Source of the DNA: CAZHCA01 sp964530825
GTDB taxonomy: Bacteria; Bacteroidota; Bacteroidia; Chitinophagales; Saprospiraceae
DNA length: 64,000 nt
NCBI GenBank assembly: GCA_964530825.1
Contig: CAZHCA010000021.1
Span: 18,782 to 82,781, forward strand
Direction of reading: 5' to 3'
Shown: positions 50,731 through 60,183 of the stretch, piece by piece
Layout: each line of letters opens with the position of its first letter
Numbering within the stretch: the stretch's first letter is position 1
Made by a program: the position numbers and the translations under genes
The notes under the pieces: generated by a model
What the model saw: the letters and a program-made list of their open reading frames with translations, nothing else
Told to the model about the DNA's origin: nothing
Databases searched by the model: none

Positions 50731-52167
50731 ATGTGGTCGAAACTTCCGCTGCATTGGCGCATCATCATAGGTTTGATTGTTGGTATTATTTACGCTTTAG
50801 CGTCAAGTTACTTAGGCTGGAACCAATTCACTCTCAACTGGATTGATCCTTTCGGTCAAATATTCATCCGCTTACTGAAGTTTATCGCCGTACCGTTGGT
50901 TTTATTTTCTATTATCAGCGGGGTATCGGGGCTACCGGATCCCTCGCGCCTGGGCCGTATGGGGGCTAAAACGCTAGGCGCTTACTTGGTCACCACAATT
51001 TTAGCGGTAACGGTGGGATTGCTTCTTGTGAACCTGCTTCGACCAGGCAATTACATTGCCGAAAATCAACGCATCAATAACCGCCTGGCCTACGAAACCT
51101 GGGTCGCTCAAACGCCAGGCGTGGATATTCTGGACGGCAAAAATTATCTGGACAACCCCAGGTACGCAGACCGCCTCGACGAGGTGCAGCAGGAGCTGGA
51201 CACCGAAGCTGCCAATCTGGAAAAGCGACAGCAAGATGCCGAGGCGCTGAAAAATCAAGGGCCTTTGCAATTCGTTGTGGATATGGTTCCCGATAATATC
51301 TTCGCCGCGCTCTCCGATGGGGGCCGCATGTTGCAGGTGATTTTCTTCGCCATTTTTTTTGGTATAGTCCTCCTTCTGATCCCACGAGAAAAGGTACAGC
51401 CGATCATTCACCTAGTAGATGCGATCAATGAGGTATTCCTCAAAATGGTAGAAATCATCATGGAAGCGGCGCCATTCTTTGTCTTTGCTCTTATGGCTGG
51501 AGTTATTGCAAAAATGGCCAACACCCCCGCCGAAGTCATCGAGATTTTCAAAGGATTACTGAGCTATTCGGTAGTGGTCACCCTGGGGCTGGTTATGATG
51601 ATTTTCATGATCTATCCCTCGCTCATTGCCTTTTTTGTGAAAGGTATTTCCTACGGAGAATTCATGCGCAAAATCAGTCCGGCACAGTTTCTGGCCTTTT
51701 CGACCAGTTCGAGTGCCGCTACGCTACCCGTAACGATGGAGTGTGTGCGAGAATTAGGCGTATCGCGCAATGTCACCAACTTTGTGCTTCCCATCGGAGC
51801 TACCGTCAATATGGATGGTACCAGTCTTTACCAGGCAGTGGCGGTTGTTTTCCTGGCGCAAATTCACCTGGTCGATCTCACCCTAGACCAACAACTGACC
51901 ATCGTTCTCACTGCAACCCTGGCTTCCATAGGTTCGGCAGCCGTACCCAGCGCCGGACTGGTTATGCTGATCGTTGTTCTGCAATCCGTTGGTCTCAACC
52001 CCGCCTGGATCGCCATCATTTTTCCCGTCGACCGTATTCTGGACATGATCCGCACGGTGGTGAATGTCACAGGCGATGCTACGGTATCGACTTTTATCGC
52101 TAAGTCAGAAAATGACCTGGATACCGGGATTATTGCCGAGCCCCAGGAAATAGTGGAACAAGTTTAG
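50731..52167 (+). CDS. dicarboxylate/amino acid:cation symporter (DAACS family)
   Basis: A 478-residue inner membrane transporter of the GltP/DctA (SLC1) type. FGQIFIRLLKFIAVPLVLFS, FLAFSTSSSAATLPVTMECV (hairpin 1, serine-rich), PIGATVNMDGTSLYQA (NMDG) and IGSAAVPSAGLVML (hairpin 2) are diagnostic. A hydrophilic insertion of ~95 residues (~108-200), with a Glu/Gln-rich helix, lies in the outside loop, longer than in GltP. The substrate is probably glutamate, aspartate or a C4-dicarboxylate. Start ATG 50731 is used; the longer frame upstream is not membrane-like. Confidence 0.92.
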   Translation: MWSKLPLHWRIIIGLIVGIIYALASSYLGWNQFTLNWIDPFGQIFIRLLKFIAVPLVLFSIISGVSGLPDPSRLGRMGAKTLGAYLVTTILAVTVGLLLVNLLRPGNYIAENQRINNRLAYETWVAQTPGVDILDGKNYLDNPRYADRLDEVQQELDTEAANLEKRQQDAEALKNQGPLQFVVDMVPDNIFAALSDGGRMLQVIFFAIFFGIVLLLIPREKVQPIIHLVDAINEVFLKMVEIIMEAAPFFVFALMAGVIAKMANTPAEVIEIFKGLLSYSVVVTLGLVMMIFMIYPSLIAFFVKGISYGEFMRKISPAQFLAFSTSSSAATLPVTMECVRELGVSRNVTNFVLPIGATVNMDGTSLYQAVAVVFLAQIHLVDLTLDQQLTIVLTATLASIGSAAVPSAGLVMLIVVLQSVGLNPAWIAIIFPVDRILDMIRTVVNVTGDATVSTFIAKSENDLDTGIIAEPQEIVEQV

Positions 52168-52229
52168 TCCTGGAGCGTCAACCCTTAAGGCTGCCGCTTC
52201 GTTTAGCTACAAAATATTTGAAAACAGCT

Positions 52230-53579
52230 ATGCGTCGCTATCTGATCCTGATTTCTACCCCACTGATTTTTGTTGTACTACTGTCGGGTTGTTTTGTAAT
52301 AGAAAACACCTTCACCGGGATTCCTCCAGGGCCCTGGCGCGGAGTACTCTTGCTAGATGGCCGCAAAGACTTTCGCGATCCGCAGGAAAAACTGCCGGCC
52401 GACGCCAATGTCCTTTTTGAAGAGGTCACACAGGGCGAGTTGCCGTTTAACTTTGAGGTGCGATATCCCTCTCCGGACAGCTTTATCATAGAAATCCAAA
52501 ACGGAGAAGAGCGCATTTTACTCGATCAGATTGATTTTGGCCGCAAACCATCGCGTGCTCGGGACTCGATCCGGATCGAATTCCCCATTTACAATTCCTA
52601 CATCGTGGCGCTTTACGAAGAAGACGTCATCGAAGGCTATTGGTACGATCGCAACCGAGGCGACGAATATCGCATTCCCTTTGTCGCCTACCACGGCCAG
52701 GTCCACCGCTTTACGACATTGAAAAAAACGCCTAGCATGGACATTTCCGGCCGCTGGGCCGTCACCTTCGGATTAGACGACGACCAAGAAACGTATCCAG
52801 CAATCGGCGAGTTCCAACAGGAGGGCAATATGCTGACTGGCACGTTCCTTACGGAAACCGGCGACTACCGCTATTTAGAAGGTACCGTTCAGGCTGACAA
52901 AGTCTACTTATCGACTTTCGATGGCACCCATGCCTACTTATTTGAAGCCAAAATATTGCCCGACAGCACCATGATTGGTACTTACCGTTCGGGCAATCAT
53001 TTCCAGACTACCTGGGAGGCCCGGCCCGACCCCGATGCCCGATTGAAAAGCGCCGACTCGCTTACCTTTATACGTACCAACTACGATGTTATTGATTTTT
53101 CTTTCGAAAATCCGGAAGGAGAAGAAATTTCTTTGCAAGATCCTCGTTATCAAGGCAAGGTAAAAGTTATCCAAATTATGGGTACCTGGTGCCCCAACTG
53201 TCGAGATGAAACCGATTTTTTATTAGACTACATTGAAAAGAACCCTTCCAAATCCGTAGCTGTTATCGCGCTGGCTTTTGAAAAAGCCCCGACGAAAGCT
53301 GATGCCAAAGCAGCTATCCGTAAGTATAAAGCGTATATGGGGGTACCTTATGAAATCCTCTACGCTGGCCCGGCGGATAAAGCCGCCGCCGGTAAAGCGT
53401 TGTCCATGCTCAATGCGGTAATCTCCTTCCCCACTCTCCTCGTTTTGGATACGAATAATCAGGTTCGTATGGTTCATACCGGATTTGCGGGGCCTGCGAC
53501 CAGCAAATACAAGGATTTTACCACCAAATTTGATAAATTGATGGCTAAACTATTGGCCCGGGCAAATCCGGAGGGGTAA
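52230..53579 (+). CDS. TlpA-like thioredoxin-domain lipoprotein
   Basis: A 449-residue lipoprotein with signal RRYLILISTPLIFVVLLSGC and Cys at the lipobox. An N-terminal beta-rich region (~25-290) is joined to a C-terminal thioredoxin-fold domain with the WCPNC redox motif (IQIMGTWCPNCRDETDFL) and the cis-Pro in SFPTLLVLD. This is the TlpA/ResA pattern. It probably reduces or rearranges disulfides in the periplasm, anchored to a membrane. ATG 52230 is preferred to TTG 52218. It stands between the transporter and the TIR-TPR-SDR gene, both on the same strand. Confidence 0.88.
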   Translation: MRRYLILISTPLIFVVLLSGCFVIENTFTGIPPGPWRGVLLLDGRKDFRDPQEKLPADANVLFEEVTQGELPFNFEVRYPSPDSFIIEIQNGEERILLDQIDFGRKPSRARDSIRIEFPIYNSYIVALYEEDVIEGYWYDRNRGDEYRIPFVAYHGQVHRFTTLKKTPSMDISGRWAVTFGLDDDQETYPAIGEFQQEGNMLTGTFLTETGDYRYLEGTVQADKVYLSTFDGTHAYLFEAKILPDSTMIGTYRSGNHFQTTWEARPDPDARLKSADSLTFIRTNYDVIDFSFENPEGEEISLQDPRYQGKVKVIQIMGTWCPNCRDETDFLLDYIEKNPSKSVAVIALAFEKAPTKADAKAAIRKYKAYMGVPYEILYAGPADKAAAGKALSMLNAVISFPTLLVLDTNNQVRMVHTGFAGPATSKYKDFTTKFDKLMAKLLARANPEG

Positions 53580-53667
53580 CTTTCTATCTTTTACACCGTA
53601 CAAAGAATGATTTCTCACAATATGCATTCGGACGCCTGGGCGCCAAAAACTGAGAACTACCCAAGTC

Positions 53668-56346
53668 ATGAAAACCAAAACCATAGCGCTGTCATACAGC
53701 ATTGATAACTTGCGAACGGCTGAGCATATCGAACGCCAACTGAGTACTTCCCACCTGGAGTTCAAGCACTTTTATGGCAAAAAAGACAAGCCCGGTAATT
53801 CCCTGGCCGACCAGCTCGATTCTTTCCGCGGTCCCATTTTATTACTTATCAGCGATAACTTCCTGAAGTCAGTCCAATGCATGGACGGCGCCTTGAGTTT
53901 ATTGCAGGATCACCCCGATCAAATTTTACCGATCGTCATTCCCGGCACTGTACCGGGTGAGCACGGGGAGGCCCCCAAAACCGTGGAAACGAAGTTCCGC
54001 AAAATTGGCGATATTATTCCCTACATCAATTATTGGCAAAACAAGTATCTAAATTTACGCAGCCAGAAGCGGCAAATGAAAGACCTGGACGAAGCCAATT
54101 TTGACCAATACCTCAAAACTATCCGCCAAATCTCCAGTGAAGCCAGCGATTTCTTTCGTATTCTGGGTAATGCCGAATACCTGGAATACGAACTTTTCGA
54201 GGCCAATCACTACGAGGCGCTTTTCTTGTTCATTGACGATACGGAAGGTTGGCGCCACTACAAAAATCAGCCAATGGTGCCTCTCCTGGAAAAGCCGGAA
54301 TGGGAAATTTCTGCCACTGACGATGAGGCGGCACCTCCACCGCTGCCCGAGCAGGAAGCTTCGTCTGAGGAAGAAGAAATTGACCTGTCGGAAGATTCGC
54401 CCGAAGTCGACCTAAGTGAAATACCCGGCCTAGGCATGCTGGAAGGCAGTGAAAATATCAAGCGCATTTTGGCCCAGAAAAAAGCGGAACAAAGCGGACC
54501 TACCCCACCCAATGATCCGGTTCCCATAGACGAAGAAGAGGAAGAAACTTTCGAACTGGAAGAGCGCCCGAACTGGAAGGAAGATCGAGACGACCTTACC
54601 GAAGAAGAGCAGGAGTACCAGTCGGAACTTACAGGCAATTCCTGGACCCCAGGCGGTCAAAATGGCCAGCACCCCAACCCGGCAGAACCCGAAGAAGATC
54701 CGCAGGAGAAGATCAATGATCTCATCCGGCAGGCCATCGAACTGGGACGCGCAGGGCAGGTCGAAGATGGTATTGCCTTCCTGCGTCAGGCCAATAAGCG
54801 CTTCCCGGAAAGCGCAGAGTTGAAGTACAATTATGCACTTATGCTGGCGCAAAACTCCGATGACTTCAGCCAGGCGGTTGAGCAACTCGAAACCTTACTA
54901 CTCCTCGACCCAGAGCACGAAAACGGCAATTTCCTACTGGGTGAATTGATGGAATTACAGGAAGAGTTCGCGAAAGCCCGCAAATACTACGAAAAGGTCG
55001 CCGAGCAAAATCCGGCCTATCCCGATATTTACTACCGGCTGGGCATTGTTACCGCTAATCATTTCCCAGGCGACGCGGAGTTGGCCGATCAGTACTTTAA
55101 AAAAGCTATTCAACAACAACCTGACCTAGTGGACGCCCACTATCAGTATGCTATTCTCTTGCACGAGCGCTTGGGTAAGCCGGATAAGGCGATTAAGCTG
55201 TTGGAAAAAACGCTGGAGCTACAGCCAGAACATCCATTCGCCTATTACGACCTGGCTTTGATTTTTTACCAGAAAGGAAAGAAAGAAAAAGCTCGCAAAC
55301 AATACCGTCGCGCTACGGCAATCAATCCGGAACTTAAGACACCGGCTAATGATCGTGCCTTTGGGTTGGTGACCGAACCGGCCCCCCAACCGACACCGGC
55401 GCCAGCGACCACGCCTCCGCCCCTCCCAACCGAACCGGAAGTGGAGGCGCTGCAAATTGAGCAGAGCACCATCGATGCCCTCAAGGACAATATTCGCAAA
55501 TTGGAAGAACTTATTCGCAACCGTACGCAGCCCGTAGCAGAGGCTGTTCCTCCTGAACCAACCGTCGACCAAACGGTACTGATTACCGGTGCAACCTCAG
55601 GGATTGGCCTGGCTACGGCCCACATTTTTGCGTCTTACGGCTATCGGGTAATTCTCAACGGTCGCCGCGAAGATCGACTGGAGCACCTCCGCCAGACCTT
55701 TCAGGAAAAATACCCCCAACAGGTCCGCATCCTGCCGATGGATGTGACCAACCTGCACGAGGTACAACTGGCTATCGACCACCTGCCCGCTCCCTGGTCG
55801 GAGATAGACATTCTCGTCAATAACGCTGGCAAAGCAAAGGGTTTGGCCCCCATTCACGAGGGTAATCTCGAACATTGGGAAGAAATGATCAACACCAACA
55901 TCAAAGGGCTTTTGTATATCACCCGTGCAGTAGCGCCTGGTATGGTTAAACGCCAACACGGACACATCATCAACGTTGGATCCGTCGCCGGTAGGGAAGT
56001 TTACCCGAGTGGTAATGTCTACTGTGCCACTAAGCATGCTGTAGAAGCGCTCACGAAAGCCATGCGCCTTGACCTGTACCAGCACAATATCCGCGTTAGC
56101 CAGGTAAGTCCGGGACATGTGGAGGAGACAGAATTTGCCTTGGTACGCTTCGACGGGGATGCCGAAAAAGCTAATATCTACGAAGATTTCCGTCCCCTAA
56201 CTTCTCATGATGTAGCGGATGCTATTTACTTCATGGCCACGCGTCCGCCCCACGTCAATGTACAGGATATGTTGCTTTTCGGCACCCAGCAGGCCAGCGC
56301 CACCACGATCGATCGCAGCGGCCGCAGCAGTCAGGAAGAAGAGTAG
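53668..56346 (+). CDS. TIR-TPR-SDR fusion protein
   Basis: An 892-residue cytoplasmic protein of three parts. Residues 1-130 are TIR-like: TIALSYSIDNLRTAEHIERQ at the N terminus and ILLLISDNFLKSVQCMDGAL at ~57-76. The expected catalytic Glu of TIR NADases (C-x-x-E) is Gly (C71-M-D-G74), so NADase activity is doubtful. An acidic disordered linker (~215-345) is followed by TPRs (~350-565, with repeats such as AKARKYYEKVAEQNPAYPDI). A Pro-rich linker and short helix then lead to a complete short-chain dehydrogenase (~633-892): TGATSGIG (640-647), NNAG, S772 in NVGS, and Y785-x-x-x-K789. The SDR resembles the YdfG 3-hydroxy-acid dehydrogenase group. It has its own ATG, 88 bp after the TlpA gene. 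Confidence 0.88.
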   Translation: MKTKTIALSYSIDNLRTAEHIERQLSTSHLEFKHFYGKKDKPGNSLADQLDSFRGPILLLISDNFLKSVQCMDGALSLLQDHPDQILPIVIPGTVPGEHGEAPKTVETKFRKIGDIIPYINYWQNKYLNLRSQKRQMKDLDEANFDQYLKTIRQISSEASDFFRILGNAEYLEYELFEANHYEALFLFIDDTEGWRHYKNQPMVPLLEKPEWEISATDDEAAPPPLPEQEASSEEEEIDLSEDSPEVDLSEIPGLGMLEGSENIKRILAQKKAEQSGPTPPNDPVPIDEEEEETFELEERPNWKEDRDDLTEEEQEYQSELTGNSWTPGGQNGQHPNPAEPEEDPQEKINDLIRQAIELGRAGQVEDGIAFLRQANKRFPESAELKYNYALMLAQNSDDFSQAVEQLETLLLLDPEHENGNFLLGELMELQEEFAKARKYYEKVAEQNPAYPDIYYRLGIVTANHFPGDAELADQYFKKAIQQQPDLVDAHYQYAILLHERLGKPDKAIKLLEKTLELQPEHPFAYYDLALIFYQKGKKEKARKQYRRATAINPELKTPANDRAFGLVTEPAPQPTPAPATTPPPLPTEPEVEALQIEQSTIDALKDNIRKLEELIRNRTQPVAEAVPPEPTVDQTVLITGATSGIGLATAHIFASYGYRVILNGRREDRLEHLRQTFQEKYPQQVRILPMDVTNLHEVQLAIDHLPAPWSEIDILVNNAGKAKGLAPIHEGNLEHWEEMINTNIKGLLYITRAVAPGMVKRQHGHIINVGSVAGREVYPSGNVYCATKHAVEALTKAMRLDLYQHNIRVSQVSPGHVEETEFALVRFDGDAEKANIYEDFRPLTSHDVADAIYFMATRPPHVNVQDMLLFGTQQASATTIDRSGRSSQEEE

Positions 56347-56464
56347 GTCCCAGATCTACTGGGGATACGACGGCTACTAGAATGAATGGTGCCAAGTCTT
56401 TTACCCGGAAGTGGAGAGAAAAAACCGGAAGGAAGCCACCATAAACCAATTGTATTCTAGTCGA

Positions 56465-59029
56465 TTATTGTTTAACTACCCGGAGACTAAGGCGTTCTTC
56501 CCGGCTGTTTTCTAAAGTCAGCACATAGATCCCCCTCGGTAAACTAGAGATTGTGATCTTTTGCCTGTCTGATTCCAGGCGTCCTTGACCAACCAACCGA
56601 CCTTGCAAGTTAAAAAGCCGGAAAAAAGAAGGGCGGAGTGTCGTACTGCCGGTCCAACGGATCTGTATCCAATCAGCAGCCGGATTAGGAAAAACACTTA
56701 CCATCCAATCGTCAATCAGTACTTCGTTGGTGTTGGTGATCGGGTCACCTTCTAGGATGGGACCAAGATCATAAGTGAGCATGGACTGCCCGTAAGTTCC
56801 AATGATTAGTTCTCGTCGGGTTGGGTGATATTCCAGGTCGAAAACTGCCACCCGCGGGAGGTTGGCGCCTAGGCGTTCCCAACTTTCACCACCCGAGATG
56901 GTACCATATACCCCCGCATCGGTCGCCACGAAAAGGATACTGTCAGCCGTGCCTGGAACCACCAGCACGTCGTTGATAGCCAGATTGGGCAAATTAGCGC
57001 TGATTGGGGTCCAGCGATTACCGCGATCGTCCGAACGAAACAAATGAGGGGTATTGTCATTATCTCGGTATCCGGAAAAAGAAACGTAAACCCGCTCTGG
57101 AAAGGTGGGCGAGGTCACCACGGCCGTGACATACCGGTTGGGCAGGGCGCTTATTCGCAGGTCCCACCATTTGGCGCCCTGGTCTTCAGTGCGCCAGATA
57201 TTGCCGTCGCTGGTACCGACATAGAGCAGACCCTCCACCAGCGGAGATTCGTCCAACGTACTTATGGTATGGAAACGGTCACCAAAGATCGGCCCGTCGG
57301 TGAGATCGCCACTAATGGCCTCCCAGCGGGGGGGGCCATCTACATCAGACCGGAACATCCTGAAGGTTCCCGCGTGCAAGACATTCGGATTGTGTGGAGA
57401 CATTTGGTAAGGGGTATCCCAATTGCGCCGGTCACTGACGGGAATGCCGTTGGTACCGGTAATAAATCTGGCACCGCCATTATCGGTATACCGGATACCG
57501 CCGTTTTGGGTCTCTACGTAAAAAATATCCGGATTAGTAGGATGAAACACCGGCCTGAAACCGTCGCCTCCAAAAATGCGCGTCCAGTTATCTTCAAGCG
57601 AAGAACCGAAGAGGGTACCGTTATCCTGGGTACCCCCAAAGTAGTTTTCTGGCTCGTGCGGATTGTAGGCCACCCGGTAAAACTGGCAGGCAGCGATACG
57701 TTCGAAATCTTGCCAGCTATTGGCGAAGTCAAAACTGCGGTATACCCCCCCATCGGTAGCCAAATACCAAATGCCTGAAGGGTGGAAGACCATATCATGC
57801 TTGTCGAAATGGACTTCGTAAGAGGTGGCAGGCGGAGCAGCCAATTCCCAGGTTTCTCCTAAATTACGCGTTCGCCAAAGCTCTACCCCGAGTAAAAATA
57901 TATCTTCATCGTTCTCGGGATTCAGTCGGATCTTACCAAAGTACCAGCCGAAGCCGCCTAGCGCAAAACAGGGTAAAAAACCGCTTCCATTTTCACAGTC
58001 GACTAGCGGGCGCCAGGTTGCGCCCCCGTCTTCGGTGCGGTAGACATTATCCAGCTCATTGTCGGGTGCAACCACTACTGCTACCAGGGTCTTGGGATCG
58101 GCCTGAGCAATATCGAGTCCGATCCGGCCTACATTTCCCGTGGGCAGTCCGCCGCCCAGCCTTGACCAGGTATTGCCGCCATCTGTGGTCTTGTAAACGG
58201 CCCCGTTCGGACCCGACACAATAGATTCCCGATTACTACGGATGCGATCCCAGGTAGCGGCATAAATGATTTGGGGGTTGGTCGGATCCATCACCACATC
58301 GATCACACCGGCCTGGCCGCTCACGAAAAGCACCTGCTCCCATGAATTACCTCCGTCATAAGAGCGGTACAAACCACGATCGCGCCCACGCTCGAAGGGT
58401 AAGCCCATCGTGCCTGCGTAGAGGGTATCCGGATGATAGGGATGGATAAGGATCTCGGAAATGATTCCCGTTTCTCCCAACCCTATATTGATCCAACTGT
58501 CTCCGCCGTCGGCAGAACGGTATACCCCATTACCAAGGAAGGGGTGGATGGTGATGTTAGGGTCGCCCGTTCCGGCGTATACAACGTTCGGTTTTTTTGG
58601 GTCAATGGCTACATCCCCAATAGCCAAATAAGGTGCATCGGTAAACAGCGGCTCCCAGTTCCGTCCACCGTCTTGCGTGCGGTAAAGCCCACCGGAAGAA
58701 TATCCTGCAAAAGCCACATCGGGATCCTGCGGATGCACAGCCAGCGTATTTACTCGCGCTCCAATGTTAGCTGGTCCAACGGAGGTCCACTGCTGATTAA
58801 ATCCCGGCAGAGTAAAACGGGCACCTGCACTGGTTTTTGCTTCTGCGAGCGCTTTTTTAAAAGCCGCAACCGGGAAAACCGTGTCAGGATAAGACCGCTG
58901 TAAAAAAAACCATTCGGCCGGTGCCTCTTTGGCCTCCAGGGAGGCATCCGGATCAAAAGACTCCGTAGCAGGCGGCTGGCAGTTCAAACAAAAGCCGGAA
59001 ACCAGTAATAGAAGAAGCCATCGGTTCAT
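56465..59029 (-). CDS. exported BNR/sortilin-like beta-propeller protein with T9SS tail
   Basis: An 854-residue surface protein. The signal is NRWLLLLLVSGFCLNC, where the Cys suggests a lipoprotein-like or type I cleavage. The body is a tandem array of BNR/VPS10-type blades (Y-R-T-x-D-G-G-x-N/S-W motifs, e.g. GGLYRTQDGGRNWEPLF, GVYRSADGGDSWINIG, LYRSYDGGNSWEQVL), enough for two seven- or eight-bladed propellers. The C-terminal ~80 residues (SVFPNPAADWIQIRW to SLRVVKQ) are a T9SS sorting domain. Sialidase residues are not obvious, so a carbohydrate- or protein-binding surface role is more likely than hydrolysis. It is monocistronic. Confidence 0.9.
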   Translation of the reverse strand: MNRWLLLLLVSGFCLNCQPPATESFDPDASLEAKEAPAEWFFLQRSYPDTVFPVAAFKKALAEAKTSAGARFTLPGFNQQWTSVGPANIGARVNTLAVHPQDPDVAFAGYSSGGLYRTQDGGRNWEPLFTDAPYLAIGDVAIDPKKPNVVYAGTGDPNITIHPFLGNGVYRSADGGDSWINIGLGETGIISEILIHPYHPDTLYAGTMGLPFERGRDRGLYRSYDGGNSWEQVLFVSGQAGVIDVVMDPTNPQIIYAATWDRIRSNRESIVSGPNGAVYKTTDGGNTWSRLGGGLPTGNVGRIGLDIAQADPKTLVAVVVAPDNELDNVYRTEDGGATWRPLVDCENGSGFLPCFALGGFGWYFGKIRLNPENDEDIFLLGVELWRTRNLGETWELAAPPATSYEVHFDKHDMVFHPSGIWYLATDGGVYRSFDFANSWQDFERIAACQFYRVAYNPHEPENYFGGTQDNGTLFGSSLEDNWTRIFGGDGFRPVFHPTNPDIFYVETQNGGIRYTDNGGARFITGTNGIPVSDRRNWDTPYQMSPHNPNVLHAGTFRMFRSDVDGPPRWEAISGDLTDGPIFGDRFHTISTLDESPLVEGLLYVGTSDGNIWRTEDQGAKWWDLRISALPNRYVTAVVTSPTFPERVYVSFSGYRDNDNTPHLFRSDDRGNRWTPISANLPNLAINDVLVVPGTADSILFVATDAGVYGTISGGESWERLGANLPRVAVFDLEYHPTRRELIIGTYGQSMLTYDLGPILEGDPITNTNEVLIDDWMVSVFPNPAADWIQIRWTGSTTLRPSFFRLFNLQGRLVGQGRLESDRQKITISSLPRGIYVLTLENSREERLSLRVVKQ

Positions 59030-59115
59030 AGGAAAGATAATTCGTATTTAGCAGTGTTCTACAGAAAGAACAACCTTATCGGTCGGCAGTTTGTCTCAGC
59101 TTATCCAAAGGGGCC

Positions 59116-59670
59116 CTATTTCGTGGAGATAATCGTCGGCTGGAAAGAAGAAAAGTATTCTTTGAGTCCCATTGCCTCTTCCGGCTTCATACGACCACTG
59201 AGAACCAGCCGGGCCTCCCTTCGGCGGGGGGCCGATTCGAAGCGCTGCAGCTCTATCTCGGTAAGGGGCGTTACCCCTGGGACCGGAATCGGTTTTTGCT
59301 CTACATTGTCAATAGCCACGAAGGTGTAATAGGCATGATTGCAGCGGCGGTAATTATGACCTTTGATATCGGCGGCAAAAACTTCTACATAAACCTCAAC
59401 GGAGGTACGAAAAGCACGCGTTACGGACGCCTCCAGCGTGACAATATCGCCCAGCATGATGGGGCGTTGAAAAGACACGTGGTCGACTGAGGCCGTCACG
59501 ACATTGGCTTCGCAATGCTTACCCGCGCAGATGCTGGTTACGATATCCATCCAGCGTAAAAGGTTGCCTCCCATCAAGTTACCGGTAGGGTTAGTGTCGT
59601 TGGGCATGATCATTTCGGTCATCACCGACCGGGATTCATCGACGCGTTTTAAACGTGGGCTAGAACTCAT
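59116..59670 (-). CDS. acyl-CoA thioesterase, hot-dog fold
   Basis: A 184-residue protein with the YciA/ACOT-like hot-dog domain: MIMPNDTNPTGNLMGGNLLR and WMDIVTSICAGKHCEANVVT hold the active-site Asn/Asp and the long central helix, and VDHVSFQRPIMLGDIVTLEA the conserved strand. It hydrolyses acyl-CoA; the chain-length preference is unknown. Genes 59116, 59727 and 60184 lie on the same strand with spacing of about 60 bp, so they may form an operon with lipB. Confidence 0.88.
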   Translation of the reverse strand: MSSSPRLKRVDESRSVMTEMIMPNDTNPTGNLMGGNLLRWMDIVTSICAGKHCEANVVTASVDHVSFQRPIMLGDIVTLEASVTRAFRTSVEVYVEVFAADIKGHNYRRCNHAYYTFVAIDNVEQKPIPVPGVTPLTEIELQRFESAPRRREARLVLSGRMKPEEAMGLKEYFSSFQPTIISTK

Positions 59671-59726
59671 GTGGTTTTGTTTGCAGGTAATGGAAAGCGG
59701 GTAACAAGAGCTTACGCTCTGCCAAC

Positions 59727-60125
59727 CTATTTAATCATGACCCCTTTTTTGTTCAATATGGGTACACGGGTGAAATTGAATTCGCTAATACTCCCCTTTA
59801 CAAAGACATATTTTTTGTCGTACATGTAATCGTCGTGTACGAAGCTAACCCAGTACTCATTGGTCAGGTCGAAAAGCTTCGTCTGGATGGGTTCGATTTG
59901 CACGCCTTGCTGGGGGCCGATCTCCTCAAAAAAGTGTCGCAGGATTGTCGTTTTCATGCGTTCGCCCTTGATTTCTCCGTAGCCTTTGGAGCTTACGATC
60001 ACTGACGTAATAGGCGATTCTTTCAGGTTGATGAGATAAATATCCCACATCTCTTCTTCGTCTTCCCGGGGAATGACAGCCAGCGCTAGATCGCGAACCT
60101 TATATTGAGGAATGTCTTTTTTCAT
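59727..60125 (-). CDS. conserved Bacteroidota protein of unknown function
   Basis: A 132-residue soluble protein with alternating strands: VRDLALAVIPREDEEEMWDI, YLINLKESPITSVIVSSKGY, ILRHFFEEIGPQQGVQIEPI and YWVSFVHDDYMYDKKYVFVK. It has no signal or TM helix. I recognise it as typical of Bacteroidota genomes, but know no function. Start ATG 60125 places it 58 bp downstream of the lipB stop, on the same strand. Confidence 0.75.
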   Translation of the reverse strand: MKKDIPQYKVRDLALAVIPREDEEEMWDIYLINLKESPITSVIVSSKGYGEIKGERMKTTILRHFFEEIGPQQGVQIEPIQTKLFDLTNEYWVSFVHDDYMYDKKYVFVKGSISEFNFTRVPILNKKGVMIK

Positions 60126-60183
60126 ATCCAGGCGTTTCTTGGCGTTCAAAGATGCAACATTTCTTTCGACCCCTGGAACGTTA

